This document shows positions 49,103 to 61,142 of a DNA stretch of 64,000 nucleotides, piece after piece. The position numbers and the translations under genes are program-made. This DNA is from Camarhynchus parvulus (taxonomy: Eukaryota > Chordata > Aves > Passeriformes > Thraupidae): positions 9,699,501-9,763,500 of the forward strand of contig NC_044590.1 of NCBI RefSeq assembly GCF_901933205.1, read 5' to 3'. The notes below the pieces were generated by a model, which made no database searches, was not told the DNA's origin, and was given only the letters and a program-made list of their open reading frames with translations. Numbering within the stretch: position 1 is the first letter of the stretch; each line of letters starts with the position of its first letter.

Positions 49103-51236
49103 GAAGGCTTGAATAATCTGCAGCAAATAGGAGATAATGGTTCTCCTTTTCTTTGGACCACATTAAGAAGCCACTGAGGTGATGGCAGCCAATTTTCCCT
49201 GTTTCCAAAGGCCCACCTCTTCTGCAAATCATGACAAGTACAAACACTGCATTTCCAATTCTGCACTTCACAGGAGCCACTTGGGCCATACAAAATCCAT
49301 TTTTAGAGCCAGGAGGTCCTGGGGTCAGATCCACAGTGGCTTGGGCACAGGAATCAAATAGGAGAAGGGAGAGGGTTGGCTCTCAGTCACATTTTCAACT
49401 TCCTGATCCTGGGGAAAGCCAGAGGCCAGTTGAAACTGGCTCAGCTTTAGAGGAGGGAAGGGGCTGCTTTTTGCTGTAACCTCACTCCTTACACACACAC
49501 AAGTACATTCTGCTAATTTTGAAATAATATTGTTTTTAAGACCCTACATTAGATATATCCAAGGTGGATTTAAGTTCCATATTCCAACACACTTCCCACC
49601 CAGAAAGTGGAAAAGCATTGTTGAACCAGAAACATCCTGGATGGACACTTTTAGTAACACAAATTTACCCAGTGGTTACACATGGAGAGACCCAGCAGGT
49701 AAAGGTGACACTACCCAGAATTTCTGTTATTACACAGAGTGAAAATTCAATATGTTTATGTTGCAAATAACAGTTTGAGGGATTCCTGCTTTGGCCCAAA
49801 GGATGTAAAATTGGTGTACTCTGAGAAAAGGATCCTGTTCATGTGGAACCTGTAGACACTTCAGAGCTTGTCCCTCTGCTTTTGGTTTCCTCCCTGGTGA
49901 ATCTGGGCAGGTTGCTGAAAGCCCATACCTTTGAGGGAACTAGAAAAGAGAAAAGGCTCTGAAAACAATCTGCAAAATTAGACATGGCAGGCATTGAGGA
50001 GGTCCCTGTTCCCCTAAAACAAATTTACTAAAACAGGGAGGCATTTGGGATTGGAGCAAAGTCCCAAGGACCTCTCCTAGCCCACAGACCCTGGAGTGAC
50101 AGCAGAGAAGACTGGCTCCCATAGAGAATGTCTTTGCAAGCAGACCCTGGATTAATGGGACACTGGGAATTTATCCAGCACAAAGTAAAATAACAGAGAT
50201 AAGATTTTTTTTAGTGACTCACTGTTTGGAGAGTCTTTTGGGGTACACAAGTCAAGACACCTCAATCTGTTAAGGAACATAGGAGGGACCTGACTTTCAA
50301 ATAGAAACAGATTTAAGGATAACAGATTTACATATCAGGTTCTTTAAAAGCTGCCTCAAGGTAGGAAATAAAAATAAAATTGCTCAAAATAGGTACTACC
50401 AAGGCAACCTACAGTCTATATCTGCTATTGAAAAATCTTTTTTAAGATCAGCAGAGTCCAAAGCAAGTCACTCCTGTACATAGAAGATCTGAGGAAGTTC
50501 TTGCTAGAGGAAGCTGGAGGTGCAGAGGGCTTGAAAGTGGTCAAGGAGGGGTTGGAAAACCTCTTGGACAAAAAAAAAACCCTTGAGGTTTCTTAGAAAT
50601 ACATGCTCAACAATAATAAAAAAAAAGGAAAAAATATAATAAAGAGATGAAATCTTTACTGTAGATAAAGATAACATTTATAGCTAAAGAAGCACCTGAG
50701 TCATCAGACCCTGAGAGAGTTCTGTGGGGAAGTACCTCCATATGTCTGATCAGTTCTCCCATGCCCCCTTTAAAGGAGAGGATATGGGACTAAGCAAGCC
50801 TTGGTCTTAATCAGTGCAGGTGTTTTCCTATCCTAATGTTCATATGTCTGAACACCTTTATGGAGGTAAGGATTTATAGAGCTCCTGATAACTGTGAAGG
50901 TGGCACTGCTGTACCTGGTAATTTCTTTCTAGACGTTGCAATGATCACAGCTTTTTTCTACTTTAAAAACAAGCAAGATTTTAAGGGACTCAGTCCAGCA
51001 ACTTGGCCCCTCAAATGCAGGGGGAAAAAAAAGAAAAGAAAAAAAAAAGGCTTTGGAAATACCTAAAAATAGATGCCATTAAGAAAATAAAGCAGCTTGA
51101 TATAACACAGTAGCAGCTTTACCTCTATGAAAGAGTAAAGTCAACAGAGATCTAAGCAATGCATCATAGCTCTGTAGCTCCCATTCCCAGGAACTGATCC
51201 CCCCCAAATCTTCACAGCATCCCCAGGGGACAGCAG
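49103..51236. other. Unique non-coding sequence
   Basis: A-rich patches lie at 50570-50580, 50618-50642 and 51024-51049. Around 50600 the composition is strongly A-rich on the plus strand. No gene is supported. Confidence 0.4.
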
Positions 51237-51390
51237 AGCACTGTTATGTCCTTTTTCAGAACCAGGGGAGCGAAGCACAAGCAGAATAAGCCATTTACCC
51301 AAGGTCCCACAGGAAACCTGCAGTGCACTGCAGCATTAAAACTGAGACTCCTTATTCCTGGACAAACACTGGTGCCCTGAGGCCAGCAGG
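51237..51390 (-). mobile_element. Ancient MIR-like (CORE-SINE) insertion
   Basis: This is the clearest old SINE in the window. In antisense order it shows gcgaagcacaagcagaataag (51269), then ttacccaaggtcccacaggaaacc (51295), then ttaaaactgagactccttattcctgg (51336) and actggtgccctgaggcc (51368). These fit the reptile/bird version of a tRNA-derived SINE: 'gaggcacagagagattaag', 'tgcccaaggtcacacaggaag', 'gaacccaggtctcctgagtccc', 'agtgccctaacc'. It lies about 200 bases before the candidate regulatory element at 51600. Confidence 0.7.
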
Positions 51391-51599
51391 GCTCCCAGCA
51401 GCAGAGTCCAGCTCAGCCCTGGCTGAATTGCTTGGCTTGCCCCTCCTTGGAGGCATCCCCGGCTGTGCCGAACGCATCGTGACCTGCTGCCTCTCCAGCC
51501 ACGGCTCAAAGCCAAGGGAATTCAGTTCCCCTCTTGAAATCCACTCTCTCTCTCATGATAATGAGCACTTTAATCCATCAGGAAAATGTAGAGCTTCTT
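51391..51599. other. Unique sequence between SINE and candidate element
   Basis: The composition is GC-richer and mixed, with CpGs at about 51461, 51469, 51474, 51479 and 51500. A 109-codon open frame crosses it but has no domain. Confidence 0.4.
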
Positions 51600-52250
51600 G
51601 GCGCCGCTTTTTATTCCTGATCTGTGTTTTCTCTCTCTCTCTTTTAGGTTAATTTATCTGATTACATGCAATGCACTGCGGCCGTGTTAAGGTACCAGTC
51701 GAGTTTCCACTTGGAGGCTTGGAGGAAAGATTACCATTAAAACGTGACTTCCATCCACTCAGCTGAAATTACTATTGATTGCCAAAGAAAAATATTTGTG
51801 CTGTGAAGCTGGGAGCTATGATGTTGAACCGTATTAACATAATGTTAGCATAGCTACGGGTGTTTAGTGGCACGCAATCAGATTTGAAATGAACGTTGAT
51901 TATAGATTGAGATTAATGTTCACATATTCATAGGAACACAATGAAAAGAGCAATTTCCTTTCTACTACAGATCAATGGTTTCCCCATTCAATTATACAGC
52001 TGTAATAATTGCATTATGCGGAAATATTTCTTAATGGCTTATTTCATTCTTTCTGTTTGCCTGTGTGTGAGTGTGTGTGTGAGAGACAGACAGAAAGCTC
52101 TTGTGGACTCGTACTCATGCATGCATGTGTGAAATCTTTTGTTGGTGGCACTTGCCAAAGCCTGCATCCAATGCAAAATACTTTAATTACTAGTGCAAAT
52201 GCATAATCTTTGGCTGAGCTAATAATCTCTTGGCGTTTACCCACCATTCT
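51600..52250. promoter_or_regulatory. Best candidate conserved non-coding element
   Basis: This AT-rich block keeps about a dozen CpGs (51602, 51605, 51679, 51683, 51700, 51743, 51830, 51857, 51873, 51894, 52019 and others), although CpG normally decays in such DNA. It is dense in factor-type words: attacatgcaatgcac (51661), taccattaaaacg (51732), gattgagattaatg (51905), attatacagctgtaataatt (51991-52010, with an E-box at 51997-52002) and gcattatgcg (52011). No frame of convincing length and no transposon explains it. A TG/AG simple patch sits at 52063-52092. This profile is that of a vertebrate developmental enhancer. Conservation is inferred. Confidence 0.5.
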
Positions 52251-52351
52251 CTTTATTCCCCAACAGAGCCTTCAGATTCCTGTGCTTGTATAAGGTTTAA
52301 CAGCTGGATCCCCCTGCACAGCAGAAGTGATCTATGTGTGGCTCTGTTGCC
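52251..52351. other. Unique non-coding sequence
   Basis: Short unique spacer with no feature. Confidence 0.4.
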
Positions 52352-52386
52352 CCAAACACCACCATCAGGCCAAACACCACCATCAG
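52352..52386. repeat. 18-bp tandem duplication
   Basis: The 17-base unit ccaaacaccaccatcag occurs at 52352-52368 and again at 52370-52386, a period of 18. The overlapping open frame repeats six residues as a result. It is a minor replication-slippage event. Confidence 0.93.
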
Positions 52387-55300
52387 AGCCAGAGACACCT
52401 TGTTGGGTCCCTGCTGCTGGTTTAGCTCTAATTGAAGCTGGAGTTTTGGGAGCACTGCGGTTTGGGACAGCGGAAACTCCTTGTTTTCTTACTGCTGTCC
52501 ATCCACTCATAGCAGAAGCAAAAGAGTAGCTAAGCAAAATAATTTCCTATGAGCTTCCAGCTTTGTTCTTATCACTCAAGGATTTGGATTAAGATTAAAA
52601 ATGAGGCCTTTAATAGTGAAGGCACATCTGCAGAAACAGGAAACAACTACTAGAGATCCTATTTTATCTTACAATCATGGCAAGACAGGATAACTTCTGA
52701 AGGGAAATCTGGTAGTGGAAACTAACCTCAAGAGCACCTAAGGGATGAGGGTAGAAGAACCTTCTCTTTCTCTTTTAGTGCAATGCTGCTTGAGGGGGCT
52801 CTTTTCTCATTTTCATCAGAAATAAAAGTTCCCATTTATTCTCTCTCTTGGATGAGGCATATTAGCTCAGCTGTTCTCTCCTTCTAGGAAAGAACCACCT
52901 TTACTTTCCTAGTTTGGTGAGTCAGCAGCGTGGAGAAGAAGAACACATCTTACAAGAGAACAGATGAACCTTCCTGGAGGGGCTCATGTGGTGGTGTGAA
53001 AGAAGAAGTTTTGCACAGGAAAAAGCCACATCCCTCAGAGAAAGTCAGATGTAAGAAAAGAAAAGAATAATATCAGGAGCTGATGGAGCAGCTTACAGTA
53101 CATTGGCTCAGATTTAGGGCATGTCCTGTTGTTGAACCTTTTGGCTTCAAATGAGTTGAAAACATCCCTGCAGAGATGTTTTGCTGGACAGCAGTACTGC
53201 CTGCAAGGCATGTGCACAATCACATTCTCCAAGCCACCTCTCAAGAGAAGCCTGCAACATTTCCAAGCTCAGTATCAGACACATCACCACATTGCTGGCA
53301 ATGGTCAAAACTAACAGGACAATAAAAAATTCCCAAGGCACAGATGAGCAGTGCATTTCAGAGGTTGTTCAACTTGGAGGCTGAGGGTGTTCTGGTTGTA
53401 CACCACTTCTGCTGACTCTGCTCTTGGCATTACCAGGAGTTTTGAGAAGTTGTACCAGTTGTCATGTGAGAGCTGCACCATGTATTTAAACTGTCTTGAC
53501 TTCCCCAGGAGAGTTCAGTCTTTCCTCTATGAAAAAAAGTCTCCAACAACACAGTACAAAGCTATTCCTCAGAATGGTATGGCTTATTATATTTGCCTTA
53601 CTTACATTACAAAGTCATTGAGATAAAGAGTTAATTTTTGCAGGATTATTTTTTCCTTCTTATTTTCTCCCCAGAGCACCCAGAAAAAAAGGCATCCACA
53701 TTTTGGTGTATCCTACATTTCACTCCACATTGTAGGAGAGCAACACAAACTGTGGGCAGGATTCAAAGACAGATGTCAAACCAGTTTTAGCTGCTTTTGA
53801 AGAAAACTCCTCCTCAATTTGATATGTGGAAGGAATTACTAGGCAGGGCTTACAAGAACTGCAGAGTCACTATTCCCCTTGTGATGCTGAGTCATCAGAG
53901 GGTAACAGAGAGCGAGAATGAGGCAACATGAGCCACTCATTCAGCGTTTAACTGCCTCCCTTTTTCCCCCTTTTTTCAAAGTTTCACATCTCTGTTCGCT
54001 TGCCTCAGTTATTCAGAAGTCACGTGGAGGGACAGGTATGTTCCAGCTCTCACGTGTGTTTTTGCTTCCCAGACAGCAGAGTTTCCAAAACCATGGTGCA
54101 TTTGAAGCATCTTGCCTGGAAAAGAAATAGATGGAAGTAATCATTGCTTTTATTAAACTAAGTATGTGGGCTTTTGGGAAGTGGGACAAGAGGAGTTAAA
54201 AGAATGGAGAATGTGGAGAAAACAAAATAAGTTTGATAAATCCCAGTGAAGAGAACACAGAATTCAAAGGCTATAGTGTTTAAGATTTTGAAATCTTAGC
54301 AGTTTCCAGTGAGTATTTCTGAGACTTGTAGGGGAACTTTGTTTTCAGAAAAGAGATTTTAGCTTTCCAACTTTTAATTTAACAGAATAGCAAATTGTTA
54401 AGTCTGTTCTGAAGGACTGGGTTATTTTTTTTTTGTGCTTCAGTCTCTCCTGGCTGAAACTCACTTGAAAAACAGCAAATACTTATGTTTTTCTGCTACT
54501 GTGGTGCACCATGAGTGTTCAAGGCAGATATTCTTCAGCATTCCTTAAGAAGAAAATAATCATGTAAATTATTAGATCACAAAGGCAGCAAAAACTGAAA
54601 AGAGCCTAATATGTCTTTACAAATAAATTGCTGAAGGGAATCACAATACAGACAATTAACAGAGGAGAGGAAAGTTGAGTATTTAAAAATTTAAAGATCT
54701 GTCCCAGTCTTTCCTTGGAGGGTCCCTGGATGTCTTTAGAAACCTGCAGAGGGTTTCATCTCACCTGACTCCAGAGATCTCCAGTGTGGGCAGTGGTGTG
54801 ATCCAGTCATCCATGATTCATTCATGGCTGAGTCAATGGAGAGAAGTAGGGATTTGTAAATCATGATTAATGACCAATTTTTGTCAAGCACATCAAGACA
54901 AATGTATTGTTCCTCAGAACTGTTAACTGTTCACCATAGTCTGTAGGAGAACTTACACAGCTGACTCATATGGAGGTGTTTAGACATTTCTACTTTATGT
55001 ATATCTGCAGTGAAAGTTTGGAAAAAGTGAATACCAGCTTTTCCTAAATAACACAAAAATAGAAAAGTCTGGGTATTTGTATCAGCACCGGTGACAGGAG
55101 CATTTTTTTTCTCATTAAAAAATACCTGAATGTTTAAAATTATAACAACAGTTAGTAGCTAATTAGCATATCTTTCTTCTCTTCCGCAAAAAATAAGGAA
55201 GCAGAATCTGCTAGAGGCTTGTTCAAACACAGGATAATCTGAAATCAGGTCTTACAAGGTGGGAAACATAAAGAAATGCTTTCTTCACCAGCTTATTTTC

Positions 55301-58300
55301 TACAGATTTTCTGAGCAGCCTGTAATTCAGCCTAACACTTTACCTTGTAAATGTAGAAGCACATGGCATGACCTTCTACTCCTAATGGCCTTCAAGAAGC
55401 TGAAGTTGGATTATTTGGGGTCATGGGTAGCAACTAAGAAGTCATAGGTCAAATTCAAAACCATATTACATCATTAGAAAAAATAACCTTTCCAATAACT
55501 TCTGGCATGACCTCTAGCTCTGGTGAGTCTGTGAGGGACTCTTGTCCTCCATTCACACATTCATGTATTCAAAATCTCCTCCTCAAATATGAAGAAAAAG
55601 TTCTTTCACCTTAACTGCTATGGTAGAATGAGAATGCTTCTTTTTTTTTCCTTTCCTTAAGATAATTGTGTTTTTAGAAAGACTATTTATATTAAATACT
55701 CTGCCAGGAGAGCTGATTTTAATCATATGCATGAGTTCCACCAGTGCTGCTCCACAGAGTCCAGCAGAAATATCATACGAGATCAAATAAGTAGATTTTC
55801 CCCTTTTGGGGACAGATACACTTTTAAAAGAGGCATTGATATCCAATAGGTGCCTTAATTTATGACATGTTTAATTTTGTGCATGACTACTGCAGATGCC
55901 TTTGTAGAGGAGTGAAAATCCATGTTTTAATATTCTGTACTCACAGGCTTTGTTCATTGTTAGATTCTGGCTTGTGCAGGCCCACAAGTGTTCATGACTG
56001 CTCAGAGCAGCATCACCACAGTGAAAATTAATATTCAGTTAGCAGTGAGGGAGGCAGAAGGGCCAAAAGGTCTGGAGATACACTGGAACCCAATTTGTGT
56101 CTATCCCTTTACTTAGCATGAAGCACATTTCTCAGCAAACTAGACCTGCCTTCCCTGGGACAACATCCTCAAACAAACAATGGTGCAGTTTCTCTCTGCC
56201 CAGTGGATCAGTCCTTCCAGGAAATAACATGATTTTGTTGTTCTCTACAGCACCACAAGCAGAGCTTGGCCTATGCCAACTGCATTTATATTTACAAAAG
56301 CAACAAAAAGAATGGGCAAAATGAAAGTGGAAGGAGCTTGAACAAAAGTACTTAAAAAATAAGTCTTTATATTGTCTAACAGTGTTACAGAGGCAAATAT
56401 AGTTTGTCGTGTCTCTGAAACTCCAATATATTTCCAGAGCAGTAATATGTGATATCAGATATTAATATTTTAATAGTAGTTCAAAGAACAACTAAAAATC
56501 TACCAGGGTTCATAGATGTTACCTGTCAGAAAAGAACTCATTTTACAACTTGAGATTCTCCTAGCTGAAGCTGGGAAGCTGATGGGAGAATTGTAATTCT
56601 CAGTTGTGTGTACTACTTTGCATGACTTTAGGAGACCACCAAGGAAAACTTGTGAATCAGTGTCTTGTGAAAGTTGAATTATTTTCAAAAGGATTGTAAA
56701 CACGACATGTTTGAGGAAGTGAATCTCTATTAGCGTCAAAGGCAAAGAATTTTTTTGTTTGAGAGGGAGAAATATGTAATTGTCTAATTTTTGGGTTTTT
56801 TGAGGTACATCTAAAAATGGTGCTAGGAGTTGCATCTGCTGAGGAGGCTTGACATCCAAGGGAATTTGTCTTCTGTGCTCCTGGCTTGAGCTGAATTCCA
56901 TCTTTCAGACTCATTGCTAAAGCATGTTGAAACATTTGTCTCTCCCATGGGTTAACAGGAGTCTATAAATTTGAGAACTTGGTGTATGTCACACTGGTTT
57001 CATTCCTGAACCCCTGTTAACTAGAATGCCTTGTGTAGGGACATCATAAGGTGTTTATTTCTGGATATACTGAGAAAATATATCTATGTTTTTCTCTTTA
57101 AGGTATTTTAACTTTCCATTTTGCGGTCTTTAGCCTTCAAATGACATGCTAGAAGGAAAACTGACTGTTTGGAAAGCTGCAGCCCTGTTTGTAAGGAGGT
57201 GTGTGCTGTAGCACGTTCTGCTAACATGGCTCACAGCTCTGCTCTTCCTCCTTTGCACTGACACCCTCCGTCCCTTGGTCTGGGCATTCAAAGCCTCAGT
57301 GTCAGCTGTTTTTGTGTTATGCTGATAAAACAAATCCACAGCTTTCTTGTACCCACAATAGGAAAAAAGGCAGGTTCCTTTTCCGGGCACGTTTTTCCAC
57401 CAAGCTCTGCTAGTTTCCCTCTCAGTGGAAGAACACAATCAGGAACTCCCTGGTGTTGTCCTGACTGAAGGGGACCCACCTTTGCCTGTGCCTCAGAGCT
57501 GGGAAAGGACGTGGGAAGCACAGTTGGACAAGTCTGTGGCACTGCCACAGTGCTTAGGGGTATGTGCACATGGTTTTGGGAGGTGCGTGATTTGGAAAAG
57601 CCACGCTGGACAGTGTTTTGCAGGAAATCCCAAGCCTACACCCAGATGAAGACAGACTATGGCTTTTTACTGCCATCTTCGCATTCCAAGAATGAGGAAC
57701 AGGGCCCTACTGGGAAAGAGGATGAAAAATACAAGTAAGAGGCTTCACATGAGGCTGAAACTTTCATCATCACTGGTTAGCATTACGAAAAAGCAGCCCT
57801 TGTGCTGGGTAATACCTTGTAACTGGAAGGGCTTAGATGTCACGCCACATTGAAATACGCAAACACTTTTCACCTCAGCTCAGTAAATTCTTGGCATCAA
57901 TCACAACTGCCTCCTTCTTCACCTGAAGTGGTTTACACAAAACTGCCCATAATTCACTCTTTCTGAGGTTCACCGGCTCAATGAACCAAATCAAACCATC
58001 CCTGCAGGTTGCAGCAGGCTTGGCTTGCTGCTCCTCTCCTCCCCCTCACCACGGGCAGCAGGAGGGGAGAAGAACAGAACTTGCAGTGCACCCCATCTGT
58101 GTGAACTGGCCTCACTCTCCATTTTGAATTTGAAATTCCAGATTCACCCTCTCTGCCCAGCAGCATCCCCCCTGGCTGGGTGAAAACCATGCCAGATGCT
58201 GCTTTGTTTCTTTTTAGCAATATTGCTGCTGCTCTCCATTTGCAGATGTTGGGGTCAGAATTGCCAGCATTAAACTTCTTTCAACATTTTATTTTCCCCC

Positions 58301-58654
58301 CATACAGTCCCTCCTATCTCCCCCATCCAGTATGCAGTTACCCAAACCCATGCTGAGTCCTCAGGATCCATGGATCAAAGAGAGTGTCAGGAGTAGAGAT
58401 TGCTGTGCTAGCACAAGCCTCTGCAGAGTTCAGTTCTTACTCTGGAAATTTCATCTTCCAGTTACAAAAGACAGGAATTGGAAAGCTCCAGAGCTCCTTT
58501 ATCCATCAGAGATTTAAAGGATAATGAGTGCTGTGAATGTCTCTTGATACCTTCTAGTGCTAGCCCAAGGATTTCTTAGCACAAAGCATCAGAGCAGAGT
58601 GCTGAGTTGTAATATGAGGGGGTATTGAGGAGCAAGAGGATATTCTACTTTCCC
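52387..58654. other. Unique non-coding sequence
   Basis: No gene, RNA or recognisable transposon over about 6.3 kb. T-runs occur near 54426 and 55641. The longest open frame (133 codons, minus strand, 56500-56901) has no domain and no supporting splice sites. AT content is high through 54100-56500. Confidence 0.45.
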
Positions 58655-58682
58655 TCCTTCCTTCCTTCCTTCCTTCCTTCCT
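58655..58682. repeat. (CCTT)n microsatellite, about 7 units
   Basis: The short tetranucleotide array is uninterrupted from about 58655 to 58682 and is followed by tgggg. Confidence 0.93.
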
Positions 58683-59129
58683 GGGGATTCCTGGCAGTTA
58701 AACTGAGCTTAAAAACACAGGAAGATCAGGAAGCTATTTGAGTGGATGAGGCCTCTGGCACGTACACTTCAGTCTGGTGAGCATCTTGGTGAGTGCTTTG
58801 CAGTGTGGGAGGGTCCATGCTGAGATCAACAAGTCTTCCAGCCCTTGGCGCTATTCTGGCTCAAATGGAAGCCCCCATCTGTTATTATCCTCAGGAATCT
58901 CCCTGCATAGCAGGGTCATCCTCGGATGTGAAGCTACAGCTGATCAGATGTTACTGGCTCTTCTTCAGTAGGTGGAAAACAAGAGGCTGAGTGTGGAAAA
59001 CTCCTTCCTGAAAACTGCACCACTGCCTCAAGGGTAAGAAAGAAAAGAAAAGAAAAAAAAAAGCAAGGCAAAGAGAAAATAGATCAGTCTTTTCTGCACC
59101 TAAAGACCAGTTTTGGTTTATATGTGAAA
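58683..59129. other. Unique non-coding sequence
   Basis: An A-rich aaagaaaagaaaaga patch lies at 59039-59063. No gene is supported. Confidence 0.4.
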
Positions 59130-59490
59130 ATGAGATTTATGTTATCAGCCTGCTTCTTTAATGATCGTTTGCTGACAATGCAAACCCATCGCTTAATGAA
59201 GCATGACTGGCAATCCCCCCTGAAGAAAGAGCTCTGATTGGAAAAGCAGAGTTTGATTCAGGTCAGGCTTGAGGTATGCACCCAAAATACTGAGGGCTTT
59301 GAGAAGAGGATCAGCGCAGAGAGAGAAACTTGCAAGTAATTTAATCAATTAATTTAGCCTGTTTCTTTTTCTCCTTGCTTGCAAAATGTTCTCAGGCTGA
59401 TTACAATTTCTCCAAATTTATTTCTCATTCAAATTTACTCAATGGTATCTTTTGCACTTTTAAAATAAATAATATTGACTGATTACAAAC
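59130..59490. promoter_or_regulatory. Candidate conserved non-coding element
   Basis: It is repeat-free, AT-rich and rich in homeodomain-like and GATA-like words: gttatcagcctgc (59141), ctttaatgatcg (59155), tcgcttaatgaagc (59189), gtaatttaatcaattaattt (59336-59355) and ataaataatattgactgatt (59465). CpGs are kept at 59165, 59190 and 59313. No transposon or coding frame explains it. The interpretation as an enhancer is inference. Confidence 0.4.
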
Positions 59491-60091
59491 AATTCTCTGT
59501 GAGGACATGCTGTTCAGTATGCAAAATATGGTCTGATTTAGCTAATGACTTGGTCACATGGATCATACAGCATCATTTCTCCTCTGCAAGTGACGGCTAT
59601 AGATCCTGCAAGTCAGGAGGAAAATCAGAATTCATCAGTGGTGCAGACACTAAGGGAACAGGATCTGATCAACAGGTTAAGGGAATTAGAAACTTGGAGC
59701 ATCCTAGAGGAAAAATCAGCCTTCCTGAGATTTTCTGGCTGTGTGTAGAGTTTATATTTAACTTTCTTTCCTTCCCTATCTCAGACAGTGGTCTACAGCA
59801 GGGAGACAGAAATGCCCTTTAATCTTTGCATATCCTGACTAGTTCCAAACCTTTCAAAATTGCAGAATGGAAACTGAGGGCAAGAGAAGAAACATGCAGG
59901 ATACAGCCAAATCTTGGATTTACCTTTATGCAGTCCAACCAGCATGTTCTCAGCCACAGTGGAAAGCATTCCGCTTTGCTGTTGCTACAAGCCAACAGCA
60001 AAATTTCTACATCCTGGTGGAAACAAAAACACACACAAGAATTGTGACTAAAGGAGATTAAGTGTCCTCTCAGAGCTTGTTCTGAGCTGAG
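59491..60091. other. Unique non-coding sequence
   Basis: Overlapping frames of 67-115 codons occur at 59475-59822 and 59819-60142, on both strands. No domain is recognisable and none is supported as an exon. Confidence 0.4.
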
Positions 60092-60156
60092 AAAACCTTT
60101 CCCCCAGATCCTTAAGAGGAGAAAAGGTGAGAAAACCACCAAAACCTTTCCCCCAG
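60092..60156. repeat. Local 16-bp direct duplication
   Basis: The segment aaaacctttcccccag occurs at 60092-60107 and 60141-60156 (period 49), with gagaaaacc also repeated around each copy. It is a small, partly decayed tandem duplication. Confidence 0.85.
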
Positions 60157-60732
60157 GTTCTTGAAGTTTGTCTCTAGTTCAAAAAGCATGCACCAGTGGA
60201 GGTCATGGGAGAGACAGAGTTCCTTCTCTGCTGTGCATGGGAAGGTGCAGCTGCTGATTCCCCAGTGCCAGAGACTGCTGGGGATGGGTTAAACCACTGC
60301 TTGTCAGGAAAGACATCCACTGAATTAATGCCACTTTGTGGTAACCTATGGCCAGACAATTCCCCAAGCTTCCTTCCTTTGTGACTGGTCACTACATAAG
60401 AGATCCCCAAATCCTCCTTGCCCAGATCCTGGCCAAAACCCAATTTATTCCAGGCTTCCATCTCCTGACACTCTTCCAAGAAGAGGATAACCCAAGAGAC
60501 TTTTGAATGCAGCTACTTGTAGTTCTTTGTTTACCTGGTTCTGTACAAGTGGAAGTCAATTACCTCAAATATTTGCATGGCACGACACCCGGAAAAGGTG
60601 GGAGTGCTGATCATGCAAATCAAACTGATACCTGAGCCAAGGCTGCTGTGTCATTTCTCCTCATGCAGCATCACCAAGGCAGGTCTGGAATTCAGGACTG
60701 GAATTAGGTTGAGATATGGGCAAAGTGTGGAA
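60157..60732. other. Unique non-coding sequence
   Basis: No gene or repeat is recognised before the LTR target site. Confidence 0.4.
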
Positions 60733-60738
60733 GAGCAG
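60733..60738. repeat. LTR target-site duplication, left copy
   Basis: The bases gagcag here match gagcag at 61137-61142 on the other side of the LTR. A 6-bp duplication is the size made by ERVK-type integrases. Confidence 0.8.
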
Positions 60739-61136
60739 TATTGTAAATCGAAGGTGACTCTGACGAAGGGGAGAGAATGACGCATCTGACTCCATGGATA
60801 TCAGAAGGCTAATTAATTACTTTATTATACTATATTATTCTATACATCTAAAACTGAATCTGTCAAGTACTCAACCCTGCACACATTGCCCAGAATCTGT
60901 GACTGTCACCTGACAATCCACACACACACACACACTTGGCCCTGATAGGCCAAGGAAACAAAACACCATCACTTTGGGTAAACAATCTTCATATTGCATT
61001 CTACTTTGGCACAACACAGGCACAGCAAATGATAAAAAATGTCTTTTCCCTTTCTCTGAGGTTCAGAGAAGGTGAATCTCAGAAATACTTGGGAAGCATT
61101 GTGTCTTGCTTTTCTCTGTGAAGAGAATGTGGAACA
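60739..61136 (-). mobile_element. Solo endogenous-retrovirus LTR (398 bp)
   Basis: On the minus strand it begins TGTTCCACATTCTCTTC. It shares blocks with the LTR at 21579: gtttaccca and atggagtcagat words, and a polyadenylation AATAAA (complement of 60821-60826). It is bounded by perfect 6-bp gagcag duplications. The plus-strand left end reads ta rather than tg, a decayed terminal dinucleotide. No internal viral sequence adjoins it. It is a different subfamily from the copies at 21579 and 63610, which begin TGTCACTG. It carries a (CA)n tract at 60918-60935. Confidence 0.85.
60918..60935. repeat. (CA)n microsatellite inside the LTR
   Basis: About nine CA units follow aatc and precede the cttggcc block of the LTR. 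The other LTR copies lack it, so it arose after insertion or in this subfamily. Confidence 0.9.
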
Positions 61137-61142
61137 GAGCAG
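61137..61142. repeat. LTR target-site duplication, right copy
   Basis: The bases gagcag match the left copy at 60733-60738. Confidence 0.8.

Noticed and set aside
50480..50580. CR1-like 'ggtcaaggaggggttgg' word
   Set aside because: Superficially like part of the CR1 3' end, but the surrounding sequence does not follow the CR1 order.
51941..52206. Two short plus-strand frames within the candidate conserved element
   Set aside because: Only 63-65 codons, with Val/Cys/Ser runs from the TG/AG simple patch. Constraint, if any, is better explained by regulatory sites.
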